NCBI GenBank assembly: GCA_019746155.1
Contig: JAIESJ010000023.1
Coordinates: 1 to 9,737, forward strand
Reading direction: 5' to 3'
From: Burkholderiales bacterium
GTDB taxonomy: Bacteria > Pseudomonadota > Gammaproteobacteria > Burkholderiales > SG8-41
Length of the DNA stretch: 9,737 bases
Shown here: positions 1 through 5,971 of the stretch, in pieces
Numbering within the stretch: the stretch's first letter is position 1
Layout of the letters: each line of letters begins with the position of its first letter
Program-made: the position numbers and the translations under genes
Notes under the pieces: generated by a model
Told to the model about the DNA's origin: nothing
Database searches by the model: none
The model's input: only the letters and a program-made list of their open reading frames with translations

Positions 1-2
1 GC

Positions 3-815
3 ATATGTTTCGGGGCGTGCTTTCCCATAGGCTCGCTCGCGTTCCTGTGCATCTCCGGTATCGTGGACACCAGCGGCGGTATTCAATCCATCATCGTTGC
101 CGCCCATGAAAAACAACCGTTGCTTTACGTCATAGATTCCGCCCCGGTTTTTCTCGGCCTGTTTTCACGCCTCGCCGGCGTGCGCCAGGACAAGATCACG
201 GAAATCAACGCCTCCCTCGAGCGGCAGGTTGCAGCGCAGACAGAGTCGCTGCGCGCCGCGCTCGAGCAAGCGCGCGAGGCCAATCAAAAAATCCTGCACA
301 TGGCGGATCATGATCCGCTTACCGGTTTGTTCAACAGACGCCGCTTTCAGCATGAGCTCGAACGCTGGACCGACTACGCGGTGCGTTACCAACACAGCGG
401 GGCGCTGGTATTCATCGACATCGACAGCTTCAAGTCCATAAACGACACCCACGGTCACAAGGCCGGCGACGCCTGCCTGGTAACCATTGGGGGCTTGCTG
501 CAGAACGGACTACGGGGCACCGATTCCATAGGACGCTGGGGTGGAGACGAGTTTGTCATTCTACTGCCTGAAATCACCGCTCAATGCGCGGTCGAACTCG
601 TGCAGCGGATACTGCAATCGTTTGAGACTGCCTGCATGAATTCCGAAGAAACACAGTTCCGGGTGTCAGCAAGTGTCGGGATCGCGCTGTTCCCTGATCA
701 TGCAAGAAGCGCCGACGAGCTTATCGCCCGGGCAGATGCGGCCATGTACCAATCCAAGGCGCTCGGCCTGAACCGGTGGACGCTGTATTCAACGACTGTC
801 GAAGCGGCAGGCTAG
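3..815 (+). CDS. Membrane-anchored GGDEF diguanylate cyclase, 5' partial
   Basis: The protein makes the second messenger c-di-GMP from two GTP. The frame is open from base 3 to the TAG at 813-815, so the gene starts before the window; the GTG at 63 is internal, not the true start. Visible are two hydrophobic segments (about bases 3-65 and 120-180, the second ending in LGLFSRLAGVRQD), a coiled-coil signalling helix (about 195-300), then a complete GGDEF domain. That domain opens with DHDPLTGLFNRRRF, carries the active-site GGDEF at 540-554, and has RGTD (513-524) exactly five residues before it, the usual inhibitory I-site for c-di-GMP feedback. The FIDIDSFKSINDTHGH metal/GTP segment is intact, so the domain should be active. 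The sensory part lies outside the window. No EAL domain follows. Domain assignment is firm; the input signal is unknown. Confidence 0.95.
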   Translation: MCFGACFPIGSLAFLCISGIVDTSGGIQSIIVAAHEKQPLLYVIDSAPVFLGLFSRLAGVRQDKITEINASLERQVAAQTESLRAALEQAREANQKILHMADHDPLTGLFNRRRFQHELERWTDYAVRYQHSGALVFIDIDSFKSINDTHGHKAGDACLVTIGGLLQNGLRGTDSIGRWGGDEFVILLPEITAQCAVELVQRILQSFETACMNSEETQFRVSASVGIALFPDHARSADELIARADAAMYQSKALGLNRWTLYSTTVEAAG

Positions 816-825
816 CAGCCTGTCG
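805..825 (+). terminator. Weak hairpin over the cyclase stop codon
   Basis: CGGCAGGCT (805-813) pairs with AGCCTGTCG (817-825) across a 3-nt loop, with one G-T pair, and the TAG stop lies in its centre. No T-run follows, so it would be a weak intrinsic terminator at best. The right arm is also used by a competing pairing with CAGGCTGCT at 891-899. Confidence 0.35.
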
Positions 826-901
826 GACTTGGCTCCCATTCGCCGGAACGGGTGGTGTTAACGGATCGCCGTTGCTCGACGCTGCGGCGCCAGGCTGCTT
901 A
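813..901. repeat. Possible 89-bp element with short inverted ends
   Basis: AGCAGCCTG at 814-822 recurs inverted as CAGGCTGCT at 891-899. Inside is a perfect 5-bp hairpin (AACGG 860-864, CCGTT 869-873) and an imperfect one around 834-851. The left end supplies the cyclase stop codon and the right end supplies the TAA (900-902) that closes the alkyltransferase frame. This fits a small palindromic element at a deletion junction. A 9-bp match this close has perhaps a few percent chance of arising by accident, so the call is tentative. No coding sequence was recognised here. Confidence 0.35.
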
Positions 902-902
902 A

Positions 903-1148
903 GAAAGAAGCTTTTTCCAGATCCAGGTATGGCGGGCGTTGCTGCGGCTGCCGTTCGGCAGCATCGCCACATACCGTAATATCGCCGCACAGATTGGACA
1001 GCCGTCTGCCGCCCGTGCCGTCGGCAATGCCATCGGCGCCAACCCAATTGCCCGGCTCATTCCCTGCCACCGCGTCATCCGCGAATCCGGTACCTTCGGA
1101 CGCTATCGCTGGGGTGGGAAGCTGCATGGAGTGATAGGTGAAGGGTGA
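903..1148 (+). pseudogene. Broken O6-alkylguanine-DNA alkyltransferase (Ogt/Ada C-terminal domain)
   Basis: The frame encodes the DNA-binding and active-site domain of methylated-DNA--cysteine methyltransferase, which transfers alkyl groups from guanine O6 to its own cysteine. It reads FFQIQVWRALLRLPFGS, then ARAVGNAIGANP (recognition helix with the arginine finger), then the active site IPCHRVI, then FGRYRWGG. A TAA at 900-902 closes the frame just before the domain, and no ATG, GTG or TTG precedes the TTG at 939, which would delete the first helix. The N-terminal domain normally found upstream is absent from all frames. The C-terminus deviates after RWGG, lacks the usual RK pair, and runs into the heptamer array, where it stops at TGA 1146-1148. 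The catalytic cysteine survives, but a working enzyme is unlikely. A short ATL-type protein is ruled out because ATLs replace this Cys with Trp. Confidence 0.75.
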
Positions 1149-1216
1149 AGGGTGAAGGGTGAAGGGTGAAGGGTGAAGGGTGAAGGGTGAAGGGTGAAGG
1201 GTGAAGGGTGAAGGGT
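1137..1216 (+). repeat. Perfect heptamer tandem array (GGTGAAG) x 11.4
   Basis: Eleven exact copies of GGTGAAG run from 1137 to 1213, followed by a partial GGT. The + strand carries eleven GGG tracts each separated by TGAA, so it satisfies the G-quadruplex motif several times over. The unit length is not a multiple of three and every frame meets a TGA within 21 nt, so the array cannot code through. It forms the last codons of the broken alkyltransferase and lies 76 nt before the thioesterase start. Confidence 0.97.
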
Positions 1217-1244
1217 AACGCGTTAAGCGCGATAATACCGATTC

Positions 1245-1286
1245 CGACTACCGACTACCTACTACCTACTACCCATTACTCATCAC
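1245..1286 (-). repeat. Degenerate heptamer array in opposite polarity
   Basis: Six consecutive 7-mers are present: CGACTAC twice, CTACTAC twice, CCATTAC, TCATCAC. Read on the - strand they become GTAGTCG, GTAGTAG, GTAATGG and GTGATGA, the same purine-rich pattern as the GGTGAAG array at 1137-1216; shifted by one base the last unit reads GGTGATG, one change from GGTGAAG. The two arrays thus look like diverged copies of one repeat type in inverted orientation around a 28-nt spacer (1217-1244). This array ends 5 nt before the thioesterase start codon and occupies its Shine-Dalgarno position. Confidence 0.8.
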
Positions 1287-1291
1287 CGCCA

Positions 1292-1726
1292 ATGAAAGAC
1301 ACCCTCCAGCCCGGCCTCGCTTTCCAGTTCAAGTTCACGGTCCCGCCCACCAAGACCGTCCCCTGTCTCTACCCCGAGTCGGAAATGTTCCAGCAGATGC
1401 CGCAGGTGCTGGCGACGGGCTACCTGGTGGGATTGATGGAGTGGGCCTGCATAGAGGCCATCCGGCCGCATCTGGACTGGCCGCGCGAGCAATCGCTCGG
1501 CACGCATGTCAACTTCTCGCACCTGGCCGCGACCCCGCCCGGATTCACCATCACGATCGACGTCAGACTCGACAAGGTCGAAGGCCGCAAGCTCAGCTTT
1601 ACGCTCACCGCTCACGATGGCGCGGACAAGATTTCCGAAGGCACCCACGAACGCTTCGTGATCGACGCCGCTCGCTTCAACACCAAGCTCGAAGAAAAGC
1701 GGCGCGCCGGACGCGGTACCGCGTAG
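1292..1726 (+). CDS. FlK-type hotdog acyl-CoA thioesterase
   Basis: The 144-residue protein should hydrolyse a small acyl-CoA in the cytoplasm. It aligns along its whole length with fluoroacetyl-CoA thioesterase FlK of Streptomyces cattleya as I recall it: KTVxxLYPES, VLATGYLVGLMEWAC, SLGTHVNFSHLAATPPG, SAHDG/TAHDG, GTHERFVI. The catalytic Thr, Glu and His are present as T42, E50 and H77. The lid phenylalanine F36 of FlK is Met here, so fluoroacetyl-CoA is unlikely to be the natural substrate. The ATG at 1292 is chosen because it matches the family N-terminus (MKDxxxPG); an in-frame GTG at 1208 would only add 28 residues encoded by repeats. No Shine-Dalgarno sequence is visible: the leader is the pyrimidine-rich heptamer array. 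Family is sure, substrate unknown. Confidence 0.9.
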   Translation: MKDTLQPGLAFQFKFTVPPTKTVPCLYPESEMFQQMPQVLATGYLVGLMEWACIEAIRPHLDWPREQSLGTHVNFSHLAATPPGFTITIDVRLDKVEGRKLSFTLTAHDGADKISEGTHERFVIDAARFNTKLEEKRRAGRGTA

Positions 1727-1821
1727 CGCTGGTGCGGGAAGGTGCGCAAGCAGCCGACGCGACAAGTTCAGCATTACCCATTGACGGTCGGAGGCTGCCG
1801 CTGGACACGGCGCTTAGCGCA

Positions 1822-1850
1822 TTGATTCCATGAGCGATAACACGTAGAAT
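1822..1850 (+). promoter_or_regulatory. Sigma-70 promoter of prfC
   Basis: TTGATT (1822-1827) and TAGAAT (1845-1850) are separated by exactly 17 nt, close to the sigma-70 consensus. Transcription would start near 1857, only about 7 nt before the prfC ATG, giving a nearly leaderless message; no Shine-Dalgarno sequence is seen before the ATG. The rest of the 137-nt gap (1727-1863) holds only a 5-bp palindrome, GCGCT-T-AGCGC (1810-1820), and nothing else recognisable. Confidence 0.55.
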
Positions 1851-1863
1851 CCGCCCTCCAATC

Positions 1864-3474
1864 ATGACCATCGCCCACGAAGTCGCGCGGCGCCGCACTT
1901 TCGCCATCATCTCCCACCCGGACGCGGGCAAAACCACGCTCACCGAAAAGCTGTTGCTGTTCGCGGGCGCCATCCATATCGCGGGCAGCGTCAAAGCGCG
2001 CAAAGCGTCGCGCCACGCCACTTCCGACTGGATGGAAATCGAAAAGCAGCGCGGCATCTCGGTAGCGAGCTCGGTGATGCAGATGGAATACCGCGACTGC
2101 GTCATCAATTTGCTCGACACGCCCGGGCACCGCGACTTTTCCGAAGACACCTACCGCGTGCTGACGGCGGTGGACGCCGCCCTCATGGTGATCGACGCCG
2201 CCAATGGTGTCGAGCCCCAGACGTTGCGCCTGCTGCAAGTGTGCCGCGCCCGCAACACGCCGATCATCACCTTCATCAACAAGATGGACCGCGAGGTGCG
2301 CGAGCCGCTCGATCTGGTCGACGAAATCGAGCGCGTGCTCGGGATGCCGGTGGTGCCCTGTACCTGGCCGGTCGGCATGGGCAAACAATTTCACGGCGTG
2401 CTCGATGTTCGCGGCAACCGCATGCGCGTGTTCCGTCCCGGCGCAGACCGCGTGACCGGTGACGACGAGATCATCGAAGATCTTGACAATCCAGTGAGCA
2501 TCCGTCGGTTCGGCGACACTTTTGGCCGCGCTCTGCAGGAGAGCAGGCTGGTGTGCGGGGTCTCGCCCGCATTCGACGCCCAGTCCTTCCTCGCGGGCGG
2601 GCAGACACCGATCTTTTTCGGCTCGGCCATCAACAATTTCGGCGTGCGGGAAGTGCTGGACGCGCTGGTGGATTTCGCGCCCCCGCCGCGGCCGCGTCCT
2701 GCGATTCAGCGCATCGTGCAGCCGGCAGAACCCAGGTTCTCCGGCGTGGTATTCAAAATCCAGGCCAACATGGATCCGGCGCACCGCGACCGCGTGGCGT
2801 TCGTGCGCGTGTGCTCGGGGAAGTTCGCGCGCGGCATGCGGCTCAGGAATTGCCGCACCGGAAAAGACTTGCGGCCCAACAACGTGGTGTCGTTCCTGTC
2901 GCAGCGCCGCGACCTGCTCGAGGAAGCGTATCCCGGCGACATCATCGGCATACCCAACCACGGCGTGCTGCAGTTGGGCGACACCCTGACCGAGGGTGAG
3001 GACCTACAGTTCACCGGGCTGCCTTTCTTCGCGCCCGAGCTGTTCCAGAGCGTGGAAATCGCCGACCCCCTGCGCAGCAAGCAGCTGCGCGCCGGGCTGG
3101 CGCAACTCGGCGAGGAAGGCGCGATCCAGGTGTTCCGGCCGCACGCCGGCGGCCCCCTGCTGCTGGGCGCGGCAGGCAACCTGCAGTTCGAGGTGGTCGC
3201 GCACCGGTTGCGGCATGAGTACGGCACCGAGCCGCGCCTGGCGCCCGCCCGCTACACCGCGGCGCGCTGGATCACCTCGGACGATCCGCGGGAAATGAAA
3301 CGCTTCATCGAGTTCAACGCGCACCGCATTGCCTACGACGCCGTGGAGGCGCCGACTTTTCTGGTGTCCTTCGATGCCGAACTGAAAGTGGCCCAGGAAA
3401 ACTGGAAGGCGATCCGCTTTCACGCCCTGCGGGAACACGCCGGCCTGGTGTTTCAGGCCGGCCTGGACGGCTAA
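1864..3474 (+). CDS. prfC: Peptide chain release factor 3 (RF3)
   Basis: RF3 is the ribosome-bound GTPase that removes RF1/RF2 after peptide release and recycles them. The 536-residue length is close to E. coli RF3 (529). The GTP-binding motifs are complete: P-loop SHPDAGKTT (17-25), DTPGH (85-89) and NKMD (139-142), with the RF3-specific stretch SDWMEIEKQRGIS (54-66) before the switch region. Domain 2 carries FKIQANMDPAHRDRVAFVRV, near identical to E. coli, and the third domain contains EEGAIQVFRP. It is distinguished from EF-G by this signature and by the absence of domain IV/V. The ATG at 1864 fits the family N-terminus. Its own promoter lies just upstream and a strong hairpin follows the stop, so it is probably monocistronic. 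Confidence 0.98.
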   Translation: MTIAHEVARRRTFAIISHPDAGKTTLTEKLLLFAGAIHIAGSVKARKASRHATSDWMEIEKQRGISVASSVMQMEYRDCVINLLDTPGHRDFSEDTYRVLTAVDAALMVIDAANGVEPQTLRLLQVCRARNTPIITFINKMDREVREPLDLVDEIERVLGMPVVPCTWPVGMGKQFHGVLDVRGNRMRVFRPGADRVTGDDEIIEDLDNPVSIRRFGDTFGRALQESRLVCGVSPAFDAQSFLAGGQTPIFFGSAINNFGVREVLDALVDFAPPPRPRPAIQRIVQPAEPRFSGVVFKIQANMDPAHRDRVAFVRVCSGKFARGMRLRNCRTGKDLRPNNVVSFLSQRRDLLEEAYPGDIIGIPNHGVLQLGDTLTEGEDLQFTGLPFFAPELFQSVEIADPLRSKQLRAGLAQLGEEGAIQVFRPHAGGPLLLGAAGNLQFEVVAHRLRHEYGTEPRLAPARYTAARWITSDDPREMKRFIEFNAHRIAYDAVEAPTFLVSFDAELKVAQENWKAIRFHALREHAGLVFQAGLDG

Positions 3475-3507
3475 GGAATTTGCCGGTCCCGAGTCCGGCA
3501 AATTCCT
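3474..3507. terminator. Bidirectional hairpin between prfC and the GNAT gene
   Basis: GGAATTTGCCGG (3475-3486) and CCGGCAAATTCC (3495-3506) form a perfect 12-bp stem with an 8-nt loop; A3474 and T3507 add a 13th pair. It starts at the last base of the prfC stop and includes two bases of the GNAT stop (3506-3508), so it can end transcription from both sides. AT-rich arms substitute for a weak T-run. On the - strand it is preceded by GTAGG, the head seen on the REP pair at 5205-5268, so it may derive from a mobile palindrome. Confidence 0.7.
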
Positions 3508-3970
3508 ACAGCGTCAATTCGAAGCAATCGCTGCCGATGCAGGCATTGTCGTAGTACGGCGCGCACGGCTTGAAACCGAGCACCGAGTAGAGTGTGCGCG
3601 CCGCTTTCATGGCCGGCAGCGTATCGAGAACCATCCTGCGGTAACCGGCCTCGCGTGCCGCCGCAAGCGCGGCTTCGGCCAGCTTTCTTCCCAGTCTCGT
3701 GCCGCGGAACGCAATCCGCACATAAAGCCGTTTCATTTCGCAGCGCTCCGCATCCAGTCTGCGCACGCCCACGCAACCCGCTGCTTCGCCATCCTCTTTT
3801 GCCAGCAACAGACAACCCTGCGGCGGCGCGTAATCGCCGGGCAGCGTCGCCAGTTCCTGATCGAATCCCTGGAAACACAAGCTGAAGCCCAGCGACTCCG
3901 CGTATTCGACAAACAGTTTGCGGACCGCTTCCAGATCCGCGCTTGGCCCGGACACTAACTGGATGTCCAT
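3506..3970 (-). CDS. GNAT-family N-acetyltransferase
   Basis: The 154-residue protein has the GNAT fold and should transfer acetyl from acetyl-CoA to an amine. The beta-4/alpha-3 acetyl-CoA binding segment is CEMKRLYVR followed by RGTRLGRKL (77-97), a variant of RxxGxG/A in which the middle glycine is replaced by Leu-Gly. The end, ARTLYSVLGFKPCAPYYDN, is the usual closing motif B. There is no signal peptide or membrane segment. It starts 13 nt after the VWA stop without a visible Shine-Dalgarno sequence, so it is probably the last gene of that transcript. The substrate cannot be told: members act on small amines, peptides or tRNA-linked targets. Family is sure, function open. Confidence 0.88.
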   Translation of the reverse strand: MDIQLVSGPSADLEAVRKLFVEYAESLGFSLCFQGFDQELATLPGDYAPPQGCLLLAKEDGEAAGCVGVRRLDAERCEMKRLYVRIAFRGTRLGRKLAEAALAAAREAGYRRMVLDTLPAMKAARTLYSVLGFKPCAPYYDNACIGSDCFELTL

Positions 3971-3983
3971 GCGTGGGGCGCGA

Positions 3984-5165
3984 CTAATGCGACTTGCTCA
4001 GCAGCCGCATGCCGCGGTCCAGTCCTTCGAGCGTCATGGGAAACATGCGCTCGCCCAGGAGTTGCCGCGTGATGCGAATCGATTCGTGATAGCCCCACAT
4101 CGCTTCGGGCTGCGGGTTGAGCCAGATCGTATGGGGGTAAACCGCGAGCAGGCGCTGCATCCACACCGCGCCCGGCTCGTCGTTGCTGTGCTCGACGCTG
4201 CCGCCGGGATAGACGATCTCGTACGGGCTCATGGTCGCATCCCCTACAAAAATCACTTTATAATCATGTGGATATGTATGCAGCACGTCCCAGGTCAAAA
4301 GCCGCTCGGCGGCGCGCCTATGGTTGTCCTTCCACACCCGCTCGTAGATAAAGTTGTGGAAGTAGAAGTATTCGAGGTGCTTGAACTCGGTGCGCGCCGC
4401 GGAAAACAGCTGCTCGCAGACGCGGATATGATCGTCCATCGAGCCGCCGACATCGAGGAACAGCAGCACTTTCACGCTGTTGTGCCGCTCGGGCACCATC
4501 TTGATGTCGAGCCAGCCGGCGTTCTTGGCGGTCGAGCGTATGGTGTCGTCGAGATCGAGCTCCTCGGGATTGCCTTCGCGCGCGAACTTGCGCAGGCGCT
4601 TCAGCGCGACCTTGATGTTGCGGGTGCCGATTTCCACCGTATCGTCAAAGTTTTTAAATTCACGCTGATCCCACACCTTGACCGCGCGGCGGTGACGCGA
4701 CTCGTGCTGGCCGATGCGCACGCCTTCGGGGTTGTAGCCGTAGGCGCCGAAGGGCGAGGTGCCCGCGGTACCTATCCATTTGTTGCCGCCCTGGTGCCGG
4801 CCCTTCTGCTCCTCGAGCCGCTGTTTCAGCGTCTCCATCAGCTTGTCCCAGCCGCCGAGCGCTTCAACCAGCTTCTTCTCTTCCTCGGTCAGGTGCTTTT
4901 CGGCGAGTTTCTTCAGCCACGCCTCCGGAATCAGCGCCTGGATGCCCTCGACATCGACGATGCCCTTGAAGCAGGCGCCGAACACGCGGTCGAAACGGTC
5001 GAAGTACTTCTCGTCCTTCACCAGGCAGGTGCGCGCGAGGTAATAGAAGTCGTCGACGCTGCCGAAGATCACGCGCTTGTCCAGCGCTTCGAGCAGGGTC
5101 AGGAATTCCCGCACCGAAACCGGAACGCCGCCTTCTTTGAGCTTGAGGAAGAACTCGATCAGCAT
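3984..5165 (-). CDS. CoxE-like VWA-domain protein, MoxR partner
   Basis: The 393-residue protein has an N-terminal helical domain (MLIEFFLKLKEGGVPVSVREFL), a charged middle with the conserved GTSPFGAYGYNPEGVRIG segment, and a C-terminal von Willebrand A domain. The metal site is DVGGS (238-242) rather than the classical DxSxS, as is usual in this subfamily, with a second conserved element GDATMSPYE (D309). Such proteins act with MoxR AAA+ ATPases in metal insertion or protein-complex maturation. The MoxR gene is upstream on the same strand, beyond the glycosylase. The ATG at 5165 is chosen from the family N-terminus. The frame is open up to 5339, but that extension is encoded by the inverted repeat. 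GGGGAGG lies at 5179-5185, 13 nt upstream and rather far for a ribosome binding site. Confidence 0.92.
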   Translation of the reverse strand: MLIEFFLKLKEGGVPVSVREFLTLLEALDKRVIFGSVDDFYYLARTCLVKDEKYFDRFDRVFGACFKGIVDVEGIQALIPEAWLKKLAEKHLTEEEKKLVEALGGWDKLMETLKQRLEEQKGRHQGGNKWIGTAGTSPFGAYGYNPEGVRIGQHESRHRRAVKVWDQREFKNFDDTVEIGTRNIKVALKRLRKFAREGNPEELDLDDTIRSTAKNAGWLDIKMVPERHNSVKVLLFLDVGGSMDDHIRVCEQLFSAARTEFKHLEYFYFHNFIYERVWKDNHRRAAERLLTWDVLHTYPHDYKVIFVGDATMSPYEIVYPGGSVEHSNDEPGAVWMQRLLAVYPHTIWLNPQPEAMWGYHESIRITRQLLGERMFPMTLEGLDRGMRLLSKSH

Positions 5166-5203
5166 CGTCTTGAGGCTACCTCCCCATGTCATCGGGTGGT
5201 TTT

Positions 5204-5268
5204 GTCGGCAAGGGATTGCCGACCTACAATTTTCGTCAGCATCGTCGTAGGACGGCATTCCCATGCCG
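5204..5268. repeat. REPIN-like inverted pair of GTAG-headed palindromes
   Basis: On the + strand 5247-5268 reads GTAGGA then CGGCAT-TCCC-ATGCCG. On the - strand 5227-5205 reads GTAGGT then CGGCAA-TCCC-TTGCCGA. The two units match at 19 of 22 positions. Two of the three differences are the paired T-A versus A-T of the stem, a compensatory change that preserves the hairpin. The heads face each other across 19 nt. A GTAG tetranucleotide next to an imperfect palindrome is the hallmark of REP sequences mobilised by RAYT (TnpA-REP) transposases. The left hairpin could also stop transcription entering the VWA gene. The gap 5166-5352 holds nothing else recognisable. Confidence 0.75.
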
Positions 5269-5352
5269 CCGCGCCAGACTGGGGAAATCAGTCCTTCAAA
5301 TTGTAGACACGCCGCACGTTCTCGTTCGCCATCAACCATCCGGTATGCATTA

Positions 5353-5928
5353 TCAATCTCTCCCTTTACTTACCGTTGCGGCGATCGCACGCCAACAGTC
5401 GAGCTTCCTATCAAAACTCATGGTGTTCGCCGGGCTCGACGACGGGAGCACGATGGTTTCAAAACCCCATTCGATAAACAGCGGCTCCATTTGGGCGGCC
5501 GCCTTGCCGTTAAAGCACACACGGCGCAGTTTCTTCGCGAGGCCTGTCACGCGCTTGAAATCGTTGTGCTGCGGATTGCGGATATTGCTGTCGAGGCTGC
5601 CCGTGCGCTCGCATTTGCCGATGACGTCCCACAGCCCGATGCGGTTCGCGAGCAGCGTTTTCAGGCGCTGTTCGTACGGCATGTCGACAAGCGGTGCGCC
5701 GACCACGCACCCCATCAGCCTCCAGAACTGGTTTTGCGGGTGGCCATAGTACTGGCCCTTGCCGAGCGAAGCCGTGCTCGGGAAGCTGCCAAGGATAAGG
5801 ATTTCCACCCGCCGATCAACGACGGGCGGAAATCCTTTCAGATGAGTATTGCGAAGAACCAAAGTCGGCGTCTCGGTACTATTGCTTCTTGAGGGCGAAC
5901 GGAGTTTTGTTAACTGCTGGCCGTTCAT
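5353..5928 (-). CDS. DNA-deoxyinosine glycosylase (uracil-DNA glycosylase superfamily, family 6)
   Basis: The 191-residue protein should excise hypoxanthine, formed by adenine deamination, from DNA in base excision repair. Motif 1 is ILGSFPSTASLGKGQYYGHPQNQFW (about 45-69, with the putative catalytic Asn66), followed by GLWDVIGKCERTGSLDSNI, FNGKAA and motif 2 LPSSSPAN. This pattern separates it from Ung (family 1) and from Mug/TDG. The first ~28 residues are a low-complexity extension, but there is no later ATG before motif 1, and GGGGGA lies 8 nt before the ATG at 5928, so this start is preferred. It sits 31 nt downstream of moxR, inside a module normally uninterrupted. Hand counts of four 60-base lines in it give 127 of 240 G+C (53%), below the roughly 60% of neighbours, hinting at acquisition. 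Confidence 0.85.
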   Translation of the reverse strand: MNGQQLTKLRSPSRSNSTETPTLVLRNTHLKGFPPVVDRRVEILILGSFPSTASLGKGQYYGHPQNQFWRLMGCVVGAPLVDMPYEQRLKTLLANRIGLWDVIGKCERTGSLDSNIRNPQHNDFKRVTGLAKKLRRVCFNGKAAAQMEPLFIEWGFETIVLPSSSPANTMSFDRKLDCWRAIAATVSKGRD

Positions 5929-5941
5929 ATCTATCCCCCAT

Positions 5942-5971
5942 AGGAGAAAATGACGAAAGTCATTTTCTCCT
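5942..5971. terminator. Perfect 13-bp hairpin over the moxR stop codon
   Basis: AGGAGAAAATGAC (5942-5954) and GTCATTTTCTCCT (5959-5971) pair perfectly around a 4-nt loop (GAAA on +, TTTC on -). The moxR TGA (5960-5962) lies in the upstream arm as transcribed, so the last codons of moxR form half of the stem. It may attenuate read-through into the glycosylase gene or protect the moxR 3' end. There is no clean T-run after it on the - strand. Confidence 0.55.

Noticed and set aside
1137..1286. CRISPR array
   Set aside because: The 7-nt units have no spacers between them and no cas gene is present, so this is a simple tandem repeat.
1208..1291. 28-residue N-terminal extension of the thioesterase from GTG 1208
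   Set aside because: Encoded by repeats and spacer, not shared with the family; the ATG at 1292 fits the FlK N-terminus. Kept only as an alternative in the findings.
1774..2961. 395-codon open frame on the - strand antisense to prfC
   Set aside because: His/Arg/Ala-rich composition without recognisable domain; it mirrors the codon pattern of the clearly coding prfC frame in GC-rich DNA.
3439..3462. 9-bp inverted repeat GCCGGCCTG/CAGGCCGGC near the prfC 3' end
   Set aside because: It lies within conserved-length coding sequence before the stop and is followed at once by the stronger hairpin; probably fortuitous in GC-rich codons.
3918..5306. 462-codon open frame on the + strand over the VWA gene
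   Set aside because: Shadow of the VWA gene, which has clear domain motifs on the other strand; the shadow shows none.
5166..5339. 58-residue N-terminal extension of the VWA protein
   Set aside because: It translates through the inverted REP-like pair and has no family similarity; the ATG at 5165 matches homologues.
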